Assembly (NCBI GenBank): GCA_964424105.1
Contig: CAYRHJ010000038.1
Span: 1 to 64,000, forward strand
Origin: CAYRHJ01 sp964424105
GTDB taxonomy: Bacteria > Planctomycetota > Phycisphaerae > UBA1845
Direction of reading: 5' to 3'
Length of the DNA stretch: 64,000 nucleotides
The notes below the pieces were generated by a model. It searched no databases. It had not been told where the DNA came from and saw only the letters and a list, made by a program, of their open reading frames with translations. Positions 32,728-41,196 of this stretch are shown here, piece after piece (position 1 is the stretch's first letter; the number at the start of each line of letters is the position of its first letter). The position numbers and the translations under genes were made by a program.

Positions 32728-35007
32728 TCAGGCCCGCAAACCGGTGATCGCCCCTTTTTCCAGGCGAATGCGGTTGTAACAGCTATGCACCGCCTCGATG
32801 AACAACTGCGTTTCCTCGATCCGATGATGGGCTGAATCGGCGTCGTGGGCCTGGTCCGACGTTTCGTGGGCCGCGAACAGGTATTGTGCGAACTTGCCGC
32901 CGGCGAATGGATCGAAGAAAACCTTGGTGTCGTACAGTCGCTCGCGAAACTCGTCGACGATTTCCTGCGGGTCGCTCGACAAATCATCATATTGAATCTG
33001 CACGATCGCCTTGGCCGACTTGATCATCGCGTCATAGGCCAGACCTGCCGCCTTCTGCGCGTCACCCTGTTCCAGCAGAATCTGGGCCTCGAACGTCATG
33101 CGCTCCGCCGCAGCCATCTCGAATTGAAACTGGGTCACGACTTCGCCGGCACACTCGCCCTTGCCGATGTCACCCGTGCTGTATTCGCGCGGGTCAAACC
33201 AGTCGGTATAAAACGTCGGATCCGATTCGTAATCCGGAGCGCCGCGAGCCAATTCGTCAAACACCTGTCGAATCTGCGCTTTGCCGACCCGCGTGATAAA
33301 CGCGTGAAACGATTCGTCCTGCTGCCGCGTCCGCAAGTAGAATTCCGTGATCCGATCCAACGCCTGCGGGACTCGTTTAGATGGAATCGCGACGATGGGC
33401 AGACCAAACGACCCCGCGTTGTTCTCCCATTGACCGCCGAGAACCACTTGAAAGTGCGGCACCTGATAGCCGTTAACAATCCGATTGACACCGTAAAAGC
33501 CAATGTCGGCGACGTGATGCTGGCCGCAGCTATTGAAACAACCGCTGACCTTCACGTGCAGGTTTCGTATGGCTTGGTCCAGTTGAACACCTTTTTCTTC
33601 CAGCCGCCGCCTCAATTCCGCCGCCAGCCCGCGCGACGAGGATATGCCCAGCTTGCACGTATCGGTCCCCGGACACGCCACCACGTCCAGAATACTGCCC
33701 GCGCCCGCTTCACCCAACCCCACCGCATCCAGCGCTCCAAAAAGCGCCGGCACATCCGCCTTGCTGATCCAGCGAATCACGAAGTTCTGCTCGACCGTGG
33801 TGCGAATCGACCCGCGCGTAAACCGCCGAACAATGTCAGCCAAACTGCGAAGCTGGTCCGCGGTGATGTCACCCAACGGCAAGGCAACCGCAGCCGTCAC
33901 GTATCCCGGTTGGCGCTGTTCACGCAGGTTGGTTTCGATCCAGCAAGCCATCCTTGCATTTCCGTTGACGGCGGGCATTTCTCCCGGCGGGTTCAACGGT
34001 TGCTCAGCCTCGCTATCGATACTTTCCAAATAGGATTCCCATCGCGGGTCCGGCGGCAGGTTGGCCCGCTCCTCCAGAACAGCCTCCTTGAATTTCTCCA
34101 TACCCCAGTTCTTGATCAGGAACTTCATGCGCGCTTTGGATCGATTCTGCTTCTCGCCATGACGTGCGAAGACCCGCGAAACAGCCTGGGCCATCGGGAG
34201 CATCTCCTCCACCGGCAGAAACTCGTCAAACAACTTCGCCTGATGCGGGACAGCCCCCAACCCGCCACCCACCACGAACCGGAATCCGCGCTTCTCCACA
34301 CCGTCCACGATTCGGGTAGCGGCTGTGTAACCCAGGTCATGCATGTTGGCCAATCCGCAGGCGTGCTGCGAACAACCGCTGAATGCCGGCTTGAACTTCC
34401 TGCCGAAATTCTGCACGTCCGGGTGCCCCAACAAAAACATCGCCAATGCCTTCGAATAGGGCGTGACGTCGAACGCCTCGTCAGAACACACGCCCGCATA
34501 CGGACAGGCGGTGACGTTGCGAACCGAGTTGCCGCAGGCTTCACGGGTCGTGATTCCGACGGCTGCTAATCGCCGCATGATCGTCGGGGTATCGTCAATG
34601 TGAATAAAATGTAATTGAAAATCCTGTCGCGTGGTGATGTGGGCGATCCCGTCGGAATATTCCTCCGCCAACTCAGCCATGACTTCCAACTGCTCGGGAG
34701 TCAGCCCGCCGAAAGGAATCTTGATGCGCAGCATGCCGGGGGCGTCCCACATCGTGTTGGGGCCTTTGGTTTTGGCATCGGGCGGGTAGTCGAGGTGCCT
34801 GATTTCGAATCCGTCGTACCGTTGGCCATTGTCGTAGCGCTGCCCATACACTCCGCGACGAAGACGCGTCTCGGCGAAGATTTTCTCGTCGACTTTGTCC
34901 TGCCGGCGGAGTTCGATTTCGGTCTCGAACGTGTTGATTTCGTCCGCCATATCGGACGGCAATTGACCGTCCAGGCGGTCCTTCCAAAGGGCGTTACTGG
35001 CTTTCAT
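32728..35007 (-). CDS. Siroheme sulfite/nitrite reductase with C-terminal helical extension
   Basis: 759 residues. Two ferredoxin-like/siroheme half-domains are visible (GMLRIKIPFGGLTPEQLEVM, ITTRQDFQLHFIHI, NVTACPYAGVC; then GYVTAAVALPLGDIT and TTVEQNFVIRWI). The siroheme and 4Fe-4S cysteines are in ACPGTDTCKLGISSSR and KVSGCFNSCGQHH. The enzyme reduces sulfite to sulfide or nitrite to ammonia using ferredoxin; the neighbouring cysteine synthase favours sulfite. The core ends near residue 590. The last 160 or so residues (AERMTFEAQILLEQGDAQKA, AYDAMIKSAKAIVQIQYDDL) form a helical HEPN-like domain absent from E. coli CysI. Confidence 0.92.
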   Translation of the reverse strand: MKASNALWKDRLDGQLPSDMADEINTFETEIELRRQDKVDEKIFAETRLRRGVYGQRYDNGQRYDGFEIRHLDYPPDAKTKGPNTMWDAPGMLRIKIPFGGLTPEQLEVMAELAEEYSDGIAHITTRQDFQLHFIHIDDTPTIMRRLAAVGITTREACGNSVRNVTACPYAGVCSDEAFDVTPYSKALAMFLLGHPDVQNFGRKFKPAFSGCSQHACGLANMHDLGYTAATRIVDGVEKRGFRFVVGGGLGAVPHQAKLFDEFLPVEEMLPMAQAVSRVFARHGEKQNRSKARMKFLIKNWGMEKFKEAVLEERANLPPDPRWESYLESIDSEAEQPLNPPGEMPAVNGNARMACWIETNLREQRQPGYVTAAVALPLGDITADQLRSLADIVRRFTRGSIRTTVEQNFVIRWISKADVPALFGALDAVGLGEAGAGSILDVVACPGTDTCKLGISSSRGLAAELRRRLEEKGVQLDQAIRNLHVKVSGCFNSCGQHHVADIGFYGVNRIVNGYQVPHFQVVLGGQWENNAGSFGLPIVAIPSKRVPQALDRITEFYLRTRQQDESFHAFITRVGKAQIRQVFDELARGAPDYESDPTFYTDWFDPREYSTGDIGKGECAGEVVTQFQFEMAAAERMTFEAQILLEQGDAQKAAGLAYDAMIKSAKAIVQIQYDDLSSDPQEIVDEFRERLYDTKVFFDPFAGGKFAQYLFAAHETSDQAHDADSAHHRIEETQLFIEAVHSCYNRIRLEKGAITGLRA

Positions 35008-35192
35008 GCTGCTTCTCCTGACCCGACCGGAAATGACCTACAGCCCGGTTTCCAGCTTAGCAACCCCGTGCCGACGTTGCAAACACGCATTGGGCGATGG
35101 CTGCAAATCAACGCGACCGTCTATGGCTGCTACCCGACGCTATCATCTATAGAATGCTGAGGCGGTTTTGGCTATGTTAGAACTGGATAACG

Positions 35193-36563
35193 ATGAGTCA
35201 CCACGCACTACGGGTCTATGATTCGATTATCGGGCTTTTGTCCAGCGAGGAAAATCCCACGCCCCTGGTCCGCCTGAATAGGGTGGTGCCCTACGTGCAC
35301 ACCCGCGTTTTTGCCAAGCTGGAATGGTACAACCCATTTGGGGCGATCAAGGACCGTGTGGCTGCCAACCTCATCCATGACGCCGAGCAGCGCGGAGAGT
35401 TGAAAGACGGCCAAAGACTCGTCGAAGCCACGTCGGGCAATACCGGGTTCGGCTTGGCCATGATGGGAAACGCCAAGGGCTATGGCCTGCGAACCCCGCT
35501 ATCAGCCAAAATTCCCATTGAAAAACGCACCGTGTTGCGGTTTTTCGGGACCGACGTAGTGGAACTCGACGACACGCTATGCCCAGCCCCCGGTGCGCCC
35601 GAGGGTGCGATGGCCATGGCTGCGGAAACCGCGCAGACCGATCGCACCTTCGTTCTTCTGAATCAATATGCCAATTCCGCCAACCCGCAGAGTCACTACC
35701 TGACGACTGGGCCGGAGATCTGGCGGCAAACCGAGGGTCGCGTCACGCATTTCGTCGCGGGTTTGGGAACGTGCGGCACCATTACCGGGACCGGGCGGTT
35801 CTTGAAGGAACGGCGTCAAAATATCCGGGTGCTCGGGGTTCATCCCGAGGACGGTCACGACATTCCCGGCGTGCGGAGTCTGACCCAGCTCCGCCACACC
35901 CAGTTCTTCAAGCCGGAAGAATACGATGGCATCGTCGAAGTGGGGGACCGCGAATCGTTTGACATGTGCCTGCGACTGAATCGCGAGGAGAGCATCATCG
36001 CCGGTCCCAGTTCGGGAATGGCGTTGGTGGGCGCGTTGAAACTGATTGCCGACGAACCGGGCGCCGTCGTGGTCGTCATATTCCCCGACAATATTTTCAA
36101 ATACGCCTCGTCATTGCACAGGCACTTTCCGTTCCTGTTCCCGACCCAAAGCCAATCGGACACCCCGACAGAAGGCAAATACGATCAGTGGGTAGTCCAG
36201 TTGCTTGAAAACCTCAAAAATCCGCACGACACTATCATGGTCGGGGATTTGAGCGCCGTCCTCCAAAACGACCCGCGGCCAATCATCGTGGACATCAGGC
36301 CGGCGAATCAATACGCTGAATCCACCATCGACGGGGCCATCAATATTCCGATGGACGATTTCCATGTCCGAAGCGGTGAGCTGCCTTCGGACCGCGACGC
36401 CAACATTGTCATGCTCTGCGGCATCGGCAAGTTTTCCAAGCAAACGACGCTGTACCTCAAATCGCTGGGTTATCGAAACGTGCGAAGCGTCAAGGGCGGG
36501 ATCAACGAATGGGCCCGAAAAGGCTTGCCGATGAAACGACCGACCGCCGCCGATCAAGACTGA
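35193..36563 (+). CDS. Cysteine synthase fused to rhodanese domain
   Basis: 456 residues. Residues 1-310 are a PLP-dependent cysteine synthase/CBS-like fold. PLP lysine is in WYNPFGAIKDRVA, the substrate loop is EATSGNTGFGLAMMG, and the phosphate-binding glycine loop is GLGTCGTITGTGRFL. IIAGPSSGMALVGAL is near the end. Residues about 345-450 are a rhodanese domain, with PIIVDIRPANQYAESTIDGA and the active-site loop VMLCGIGKFSKQTTLYLKSL, where the cysteine lies in LCGIGK. The fusion may pass sulfane sulfur between sites or channel persulfide. It is divergent from the siroheme reductase (185 bases between starts). Confidence 0.92.
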   Translation: MSHHALRVYDSIIGLLSSEENPTPLVRLNRVVPYVHTRVFAKLEWYNPFGAIKDRVAANLIHDAEQRGELKDGQRLVEATSGNTGFGLAMMGNAKGYGLRTPLSAKIPIEKRTVLRFFGTDVVELDDTLCPAPGAPEGAMAMAAETAQTDRTFVLLNQYANSANPQSHYLTTGPEIWRQTEGRVTHFVAGLGTCGTITGTGRFLKERRQNIRVLGVHPEDGHDIPGVRSLTQLRHTQFFKPEEYDGIVEVGDRESFDMCLRLNREESIIAGPSSGMALVGALKLIADEPGAVVVVIFPDNIFKYASSLHRHFPFLFPTQSQSDTPTEGKYDQWVVQLLENLKNPHDTIMVGDLSAVLQNDPRPIIVDIRPANQYAESTIDGAINIPMDDFHVRSGELPSDRDANIVMLCGIGKFSKQTTLYLKSLGYRNVRSVKGGINEWARKGLPMKRPTAADQD

Positions 36564-36587
36564 ACGTCGTCCGTAAGTGACTATCGG

Positions 36588-37346
36588 TTGAGCGAGGCTC
36601 CCGTCGAGCCGATCCGGGTGGCGGCTGCAAATTCGCCGCGTTGGTTTTTCGTCCCCCGTGGCCCATCGCTGCGACGTTGTGGGAGTCCAAACATCGTTAC
36701 GGGAATCGACACCAACCCCAAACCAACCGCCTTTCGCGCGGACGAATCGGCACATGGCTACACCGTCATCCCGGCCACGAAGGCCCACCTCGCCGACATC
36801 GCCCGCCTTCACGTCACGGGAATCAATCGGGGATTTCTTTCCGAATTGGGAGAGGGGTTCCTGCGACGTCTATACGGGGCCATGCTGGATCATTCCGGCT
36901 CCGCGGTGTTTGTGGCCCAACACAAAGGTGACGTGGTCGGATTCAGTTCCGTCACCGAAGACCTGAGCCAAATGTACCGTTGGGTCGTTGTCCACCGGTT
37001 CTATCAGGTCGGGCTTCCGATTCTGTGGAAAATGACCTCGTGGCGGCGAATCCGACGCGTTTTCGAGAACGTCTTTTATCCGGCTTCGCGAGATTTAGCC
37101 GATCTGCCGCGTGCGGAATTGCTGAGCGTTTCGGTGTCGTCCGAACACCAGCGTCGCGGATTGGGACGTTCGCTGGTCCATGCCCGTTTGGATTGGCTTC
37201 GCGGGCGCGGGGTCAAACGAGTGCGCGTCTTTTCCACTGAGGGGCTAAAGGCCAACCCCATGTTCAACGCCATGGGTTTCACCCTGGCGATGAAGACGGA
37301 ACATCACGGTCAACCGGTCAACGTGTACATCTACGAGATACCGTAG
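36588..37346 (+). CDS. GNAT-family acetyltransferase
   Basis: 252 residues from TTG 36588; the start is uncertain because the first 55 residues look non-conserved. The GNAT fold begins at YTVIPATKAHLADIARLHVT. Acetyl-CoA binding loop A is LSVSVSSEHQRRGLGRSLVH (R/Q-x-x-G-x-G/A form). The C-terminus has VFSTEGLKANPMFNAMGFTL. The middle segment (WVVVHRFYQVGLPILWKM) is hydrophobic. It lies 24 bases after the cysteine synthase fusion and may be cotranscribed. Substrate unknown. Confidence 0.85.
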   Translation: MSEAPVEPIRVAAANSPRWFFVPRGPSLRRCGSPNIVTGIDTNPKPTAFRADESAHGYTVIPATKAHLADIARLHVTGINRGFLSELGEGFLRRLYGAMLDHSGSAVFVAQHKGDVVGFSSVTEDLSQMYRWVVVHRFYQVGLPILWKMTSWRRIRRVFENVFYPASRDLADLPRAELLSVSVSSEHQRRGLGRSLVHARLDWLRGRGVKRVRVFSTEGLKANPMFNAMGFTLAMKTEHHGQPVNVYIYEIP

Positions 37347-37369
37347 TTTCGCGTTTCGGCGGAGCTCAT

Positions 37370-37511
37370 GTAGTTAGTCATGCTATTTGCATCTTAACAG
37401 AGCCGCGACCGTCAGGGAGCGGGGGCTGCCGTACCCGTTTCAACCGCGTTATCGACGTTTCAAAAGTTGGTCGGGTGGCCCACCTCCTTTGGAGGTGGGG
37501 GAGTCGATGAT
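37370..37511 (+). repeat. REP3a followed by REP2
   Basis: 37370-37421 is an extended REP3a copy (AGTCATGCTATTTGCATCTT, then ACAGAGCCGCGACCGTCAGG). 37473-37511 is a REP2 copy ending GAGTCGATGAT. The 245-base convergent gap 37347-37591 also has a half REP2 word (CCCACCTCCTAC) at 37529 and no gene. Confidence 0.82.
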
Positions 37512-37591
37512 TAGGGCGGGTTTCACCCACCTCCTACTGTGCCGCGACCGCCCATGCGCGCCCCTGATCATCATCGGCGGATGATGATCGT

Positions 37592-38608
37592 TCAGACCGA
37601 GTGCACCCCGACAATCACCGCGGAGCTTAACACCGCCACCGCCGAGAAACCGCAGATGGCGGAGCGAACCTGCGTCAGGCTACGACCCGCGCTGGGGTCA
37701 ACAAACCGCAAGACGACCAGCCACCACAAGCACAGGTTTCCGGTCAGCGACAGCGCGGCTGCGAATGCCATCATCGGATAATCGGTGATCAACTCGTAAA
37801 TGCAGTGGTGATAAGGCAAACCGAGGACCCGCGGGGCGACGTGATCCAGCCAAGCCGCTCTCGTCACGATCAGGTTGCCCACCGCCGCCAACGCCAGCAA
37901 GACGGCGAATGGCCGGCCGACGGATGCACCTCCGCGCGAATACCGGAATCTTCCAAAAACGGCGGCCAAGATGATGCAGCCATTCGTCATCACACCGAAG
38001 ACCATCGATCGCAAGCTGCCGGATGCGGACCGCGCGAGAACCTCCGAATCGATCGGGACGAAGTTGGCTGCATCCGTGTCCAGGAATTGCGTACAACAGG
38101 TCACCGGCGTGCCCGCTTTTTCAGCGAAGATGTAAAAGACATTGACCACGCACGCACCCAGCCCCAGAATGGCGGTGCAACGCATCGTCCAAAGCATGAT
38201 CGGCAGCGTCACCAGCGAACCCTCGCGCCGATCGATGTAAGCCAGCACGCAAGCCAAGCCCAAACCCAGCATCACCATCGGCATGGCGATTTGATAACCC
38301 AGCACCAGCGTCGGCTGAATGCGGGTCACGCCGAACGCACACATCACCCCGAAAGTGGCCAATTCCGGCACATAGCTTCTGAGCATCCAATAAAAGTGTG
38401 CATAAGCCAGCAGGAAGACGATCAACGTGACCACCACAACCAGCATCAACAGATGGACACGCTCCTGTACGACGTCTTCCGTTCTCGGCTCGCGCGGGCC
38501 ACGGGCGGATTTCGCGACCCAGACAAGAATCGCGAGCGTGCCACCGCTAAGCAGAATCCCGACGCCTGACAAGAACAACTGGGCCACCGTCGAAACGTTC
38601 AAAATCAT
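37592..38608 (-). CDS. Integral membrane protein coupled to ABC transporter
   Basis: 338 residues with about eight hydrophobic segments, for example LFLSGVGILLSGGTLAILVW, HLLMLVVVVTLIVFLLAYAH, IAMPMVMLGLGLACVLAYI and CTAILGLGACVVNVFYIFA. A loop with EKAGTPVTCCTQFLDTD has two adjacent cysteines. No known family was recognised. Its ATG overlaps the TGA of the ABC ATPase gene (ATGA at 38605-38608), so the two are translationally coupled. It may be an accessory subunit of the exporter, for instance in an undefined metal or respiratory-assembly function; this is only inferred. Confidence 0.8.
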   Translation of the reverse strand: MILNVSTVAQLFLSGVGILLSGGTLAILVWVAKSARGPREPRTEDVVQERVHLLMLVVVVTLIVFLLAYAHFYWMLRSYVPELATFGVMCAFGVTRIQPTLVLGYQIAMPMVMLGLGLACVLAYIDRREGSLVTLPIMLWTMRCTAILGLGACVVNVFYIFAEKAGTPVTCCTQFLDTDAANFVPIDSEVLARSASGSLRSMVFGVMTNGCIILAAVFGRFRYSRGGASVGRPFAVLLALAAVGNLIVTRAAWLDHVAPRVLGLPYHHCIYELITDYPMMAFAAALSLTGNLCLWWLVVLRFVDPSAGRSLTQVRSAICGFSAVAVLSSAVIVGVHSV

Positions 38609-39285
38609 GGCGATACCAGGCCCGCTTCCAACCGGAAGCGATGATCAGCCACCGCGATCAAATCAGGATCGTGCGTTGAAATGACAACGGTGGTGCCCGT
38701 CCGGCGGACAAGATCACGCAGAAATTCGGTGACCTGATGGCCGGTTTCCAAATCAACGTTTGACGTCGGTTCGTCGGCGAAAAGTATCGCCGGCTGATGA
38801 ACTACAGCCCGGGCCAGCGCGATCCGCTGTTGTTCCCCGCCGGACAGTTTCGACGGCAATCGATCGACGACGTATTCGATGCCCAGCGCTTCGAGGCTCG
38901 CCCGGGCACGCGTTTTCCGTTCCGCCGACGCTACGCCCTGCGGTACCCAGCCCACCGTGACATTTTGCCAAACGGTCAAATGTTCGATGAACATCGGCTG
39001 CTGCGTCACGATGCCCAACGACTGACGGCGAAGGCGGGCCAACTCGCTTTCCGATCGCCCCGACCATTTCGCACCCAATATTCGCACGCTGCCCCGGTCG
39101 GACCTGTCGAGCGTGGACATCAGATTCAGGAGCGTTGTCTTGCCCGCGCCCGAACGCCCGGTGATCACCGTCCAAGAACCACGAGGAATCGAAATCGAAA
39201 TCGAGCACAGGGCGAATCCACCCGTCTCCGCGGGATATCGCCTTTCGACGTCGCGCAATTCGATGGCCAACCCCGCCGCGCTCAT
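38605..39285 (-). CDS. ABC transporter ATP-binding protein (LolD/MacB type)
   Basis: 226 residues from ATG 39285. The ATG overlaps the TGA of the permease gene (ATGA), which decides this start over a longer reading to 39486. Walker A is ITGRSGAGKTTLLN, Q-loop is GIVTQQPMF, signature motif is LSGGEQQRIALARA, Walker B is AILFADEPTSNVD, and the H-loop is VISTHDPDL. The short length and LARLRRQSLGIV place it with LolD, FtsE and MacB ATPases, which pair with FtsX-fold permeases in mechanotransmission. It is the middle gene of a three-gene coupled operon. Confidence 0.95.
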   Translation of the reverse strand: MSAAGLAIELRDVERRYPAETGGFALCSISISIPRGSWTVITGRSGAGKTTLLNLMSTLDRSDRGSVRILGAKWSGRSESELARLRRQSLGIVTQQPMFIEHLTVWQNVTVGWVPQGVASAERKTRARASLEALGIEYVVDRLPSKLSGGEQQRIALARAVVHQPAILFADEPTSNVDLETGHQVTEFLRDLVRRTGTTVVISTHDPDLIAVADHRFRLEAGLVSP

Positions 39286-40427
39286 CGAAGCACCTCCACC
39301 GGTCGAGCCAGCGACGTACGCCACGTTGAAAAAACGCTGCCGGTCATCGTGACCACGACGCAAAACATCACAGCCAGAAACGCGGGCAACGGCGCGAATC
39401 GCGAGGGAATGTCCATTTCCGGAAAAGTCGGAAGGTCCGCGATCAGGAACGGCGCCACCAACGGCGCTCGAAAAACCGTCACCCAAATCAACGACAACAA
39501 CAATGCGACCCCCGCCGACAGCACACTGACAATCACGTTTTCCAGCACCACCATTTCCAACACGTCAACTACACGCCAGCCCGTCAACCTCAGCAGGCCG
39601 ATTTCCCGCCGTCGCGGCGTGGAACCCTGATACGTCAACACGGCGAACGTCGGGATGGCCAGCGCCAAACCCAACGCGAACATCAGCGAAAATATGCCCT
39701 CCCGAACGGTCATTCCATGGCCAACGTATTGTCGAACCAACATTTTTGTCTGCACACGGTAGCGGGCATCGATCCGCCCGATCTCCTCCGCGATCAAGCC
39801 CTCGTAACCCGCACGTGTATACAAACACACGTCACTGACCAGGCCGGCTTCGCCGAAAACGATGGCGGCTTCATCGATCCCGCACATGATGGCTTTGCTG
39901 CTGTACAGTGCCGACGTGCGGTCTACGATCCCTGACACGGTGAACACCCGCAAGGCTTGGGCGTCCAGCACGATCCGTGATCCCACGCGCCATCCAACAG
40001 CCCGCGCCAACTCGTGACCGATCAACACTTCCGCCGAACGCCGTGGGGCTGACCCGCTGATGGGCCACCTTTCATCGCTCAACACCTCCGGCGGTAGTCC
40101 AATGACCATAACGAATTGATCCGCCACCCGCACGCGCCCGATGATGCGAGGCACCACGCGCTGCACCCCGGCGATTTCGCTCAGCGCTTCCATTCGATCC
40201 CTCGGCAACGCCGCATCGCGACCGAAAACGTCCCACGTGCAATACAAATCCGCCCCCGCGTCCACAGCCGCCAGGGCATCTAGCTTAAGCCCCTCGCTGA
40301 TGGCCACTCCGGAAAGCAGCAAGACCAGCGGGAGAATCAGCCCCAGCGACGCGACCCCATAGGTGCGAAGGTTGGACGCGACATTGTGAGACGCGATGTG
40401 AAGCAGATTCCAATGAGCCTGAAACAT
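39282..40427 (-). CDS. FtsX/MacB-type ABC permease
   Basis: 381 residues from ATG 40427 (TTG 40436 is an alternative). The N-terminal membrane segment is GVASLGLILPLVLLLSGVAI, followed by a periplasmic MacB-PCD-like domain (ALPRDRMEALSEIAGVQRVV, GSAPRRSAEVLIGHELARAV, VFTVSGIVDRTSALYSSKAI). Three further membrane segments follow after residue 240 (FSLMFALGLALAIPTFAVLT, VIVSVLSAGVALLLSLIWVT, PAFLAVMFCVVVTMTGSVFS). The cytoplasmic coupling region is STPRRREIGLLRLTGW. This is the four-helix FtsX fold. With the next two genes it forms a coupled exporter; cargo unknown. Confidence 0.92.
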   Translation of the reverse strand: MFQAHWNLLHIASHNVASNLRTYGVASLGLILPLVLLLSGVAISEGLKLDALAAVDAGADLYCTWDVFGRDAALPRDRMEALSEIAGVQRVVPRIIGRVRVADQFVMVIGLPPEVLSDERWPISGSAPRRSAEVLIGHELARAVGWRVGSRIVLDAQALRVFTVSGIVDRTSALYSSKAIMCGIDEAAIVFGEAGLVSDVCLYTRAGYEGLIAEEIGRIDARYRVQTKMLVRQYVGHGMTVREGIFSLMFALGLALAIPTFAVLTYQGSTPRRREIGLLRLTGWRVVDVLEMVVLENVIVSVLSAGVALLLSLIWVTVFRAPLVAPFLIADLPTFPEMDIPSRFAPLPAFLAVMFCVVVTMTGSVFSTWRTSLARPVEVLR

Positions 40428-40496
40428 CGCGACCAATCTAGAACATGCCCACGAACTCGCAAGTCACGACCCATTGACCCCGCGGTGCGACGGATC

Positions 40497-41083
40497 GTAG
40501 CCACGGGTGAAGTCCGCGGGTCCGTGACAATTTAGACGGGTAGATTTTCGCCCCGCATGGGGCGACGGATCGTAGCCACGGGTGAAGTCCGCCGCGGGCG
40601 GACGGAACCCGTGGATGGCGATGACCCGTCATTCCGCCCGCCCCGGCGGGGCGGAGGAAGTTCGCGAACTTGGATTCTACGCCCGGTGGCCCACCTCCCA
40701 TCAGAACCGCGTGCGTGAGCACGCGGTCGTGCGTGCTCGGGTGGCCCACCTCCTTTGGAGGTGGGGGAGCCGATGACTTACGCTCCCTATCATGCACGTG
40801 TTTCACCAACCCGTTTACGAGCCGCGAGCGCAAAGCGAGCGGACCCCGCGCTCCGCCATTCCCCCGCGCTCCGTCATTCCGGCGCAAGCCGGAATCCAGA
40901 GGGTCGACGGGTGGCCCACCTCCTTTGGAGGTGGGGGAGCCGATGATGAGTCGTGTGGCCAAATGCCGCGGGTTTTGTAGACGTGTGGACCGCCGACCAG
41001 GCCGCATTCATCCTGTCAATCTTGTGAATCCTGTCAATTCTCGCGGCCGTGCCCCACCTCTTTCGAGGTGAGGAACTCGATCC
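40497..41083 (+). repeat. Repeat island holding REP4, REP3b, REP1 and REP2 copies
   Basis: The 769-base gap between the permease gene and the sugar transferase gene has no supported gene. It contains REP4 at 40497-40616 (GCCACGGGTGAAGTCCGC, GGTAGATTTTCGCCCCGC). REP2 copies lie at 40739-40777 and 40909-40947, with degenerate forms near 40685 and at 41048-41083. REP3b is at 40798-40842 and REP1 at 40873-40899. GTGAGCACGCGGTCGTGCGTGCTC near 40715 can also fold. Confidence 0.88.
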
Positions 41084-41196
41084 TTTGTACTATTGAACTT
41101 CGCTTGCACCACGAAACATATCCGTCCAGCCAAGCCCGCGGAATGCTTTCCCTCGGCCGCCTACCGCAAGACCGCGCCTCGTTTGCGACGCGAACA

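Noticed and set aside
32845..34569. 574-codon open frame on the plus strand, antisense to the siroheme reductase
   Set aside because: It lies wholly opposite a strongly supported gene, has no family-like motif, and is a normal by-product of GC-rich codon use.
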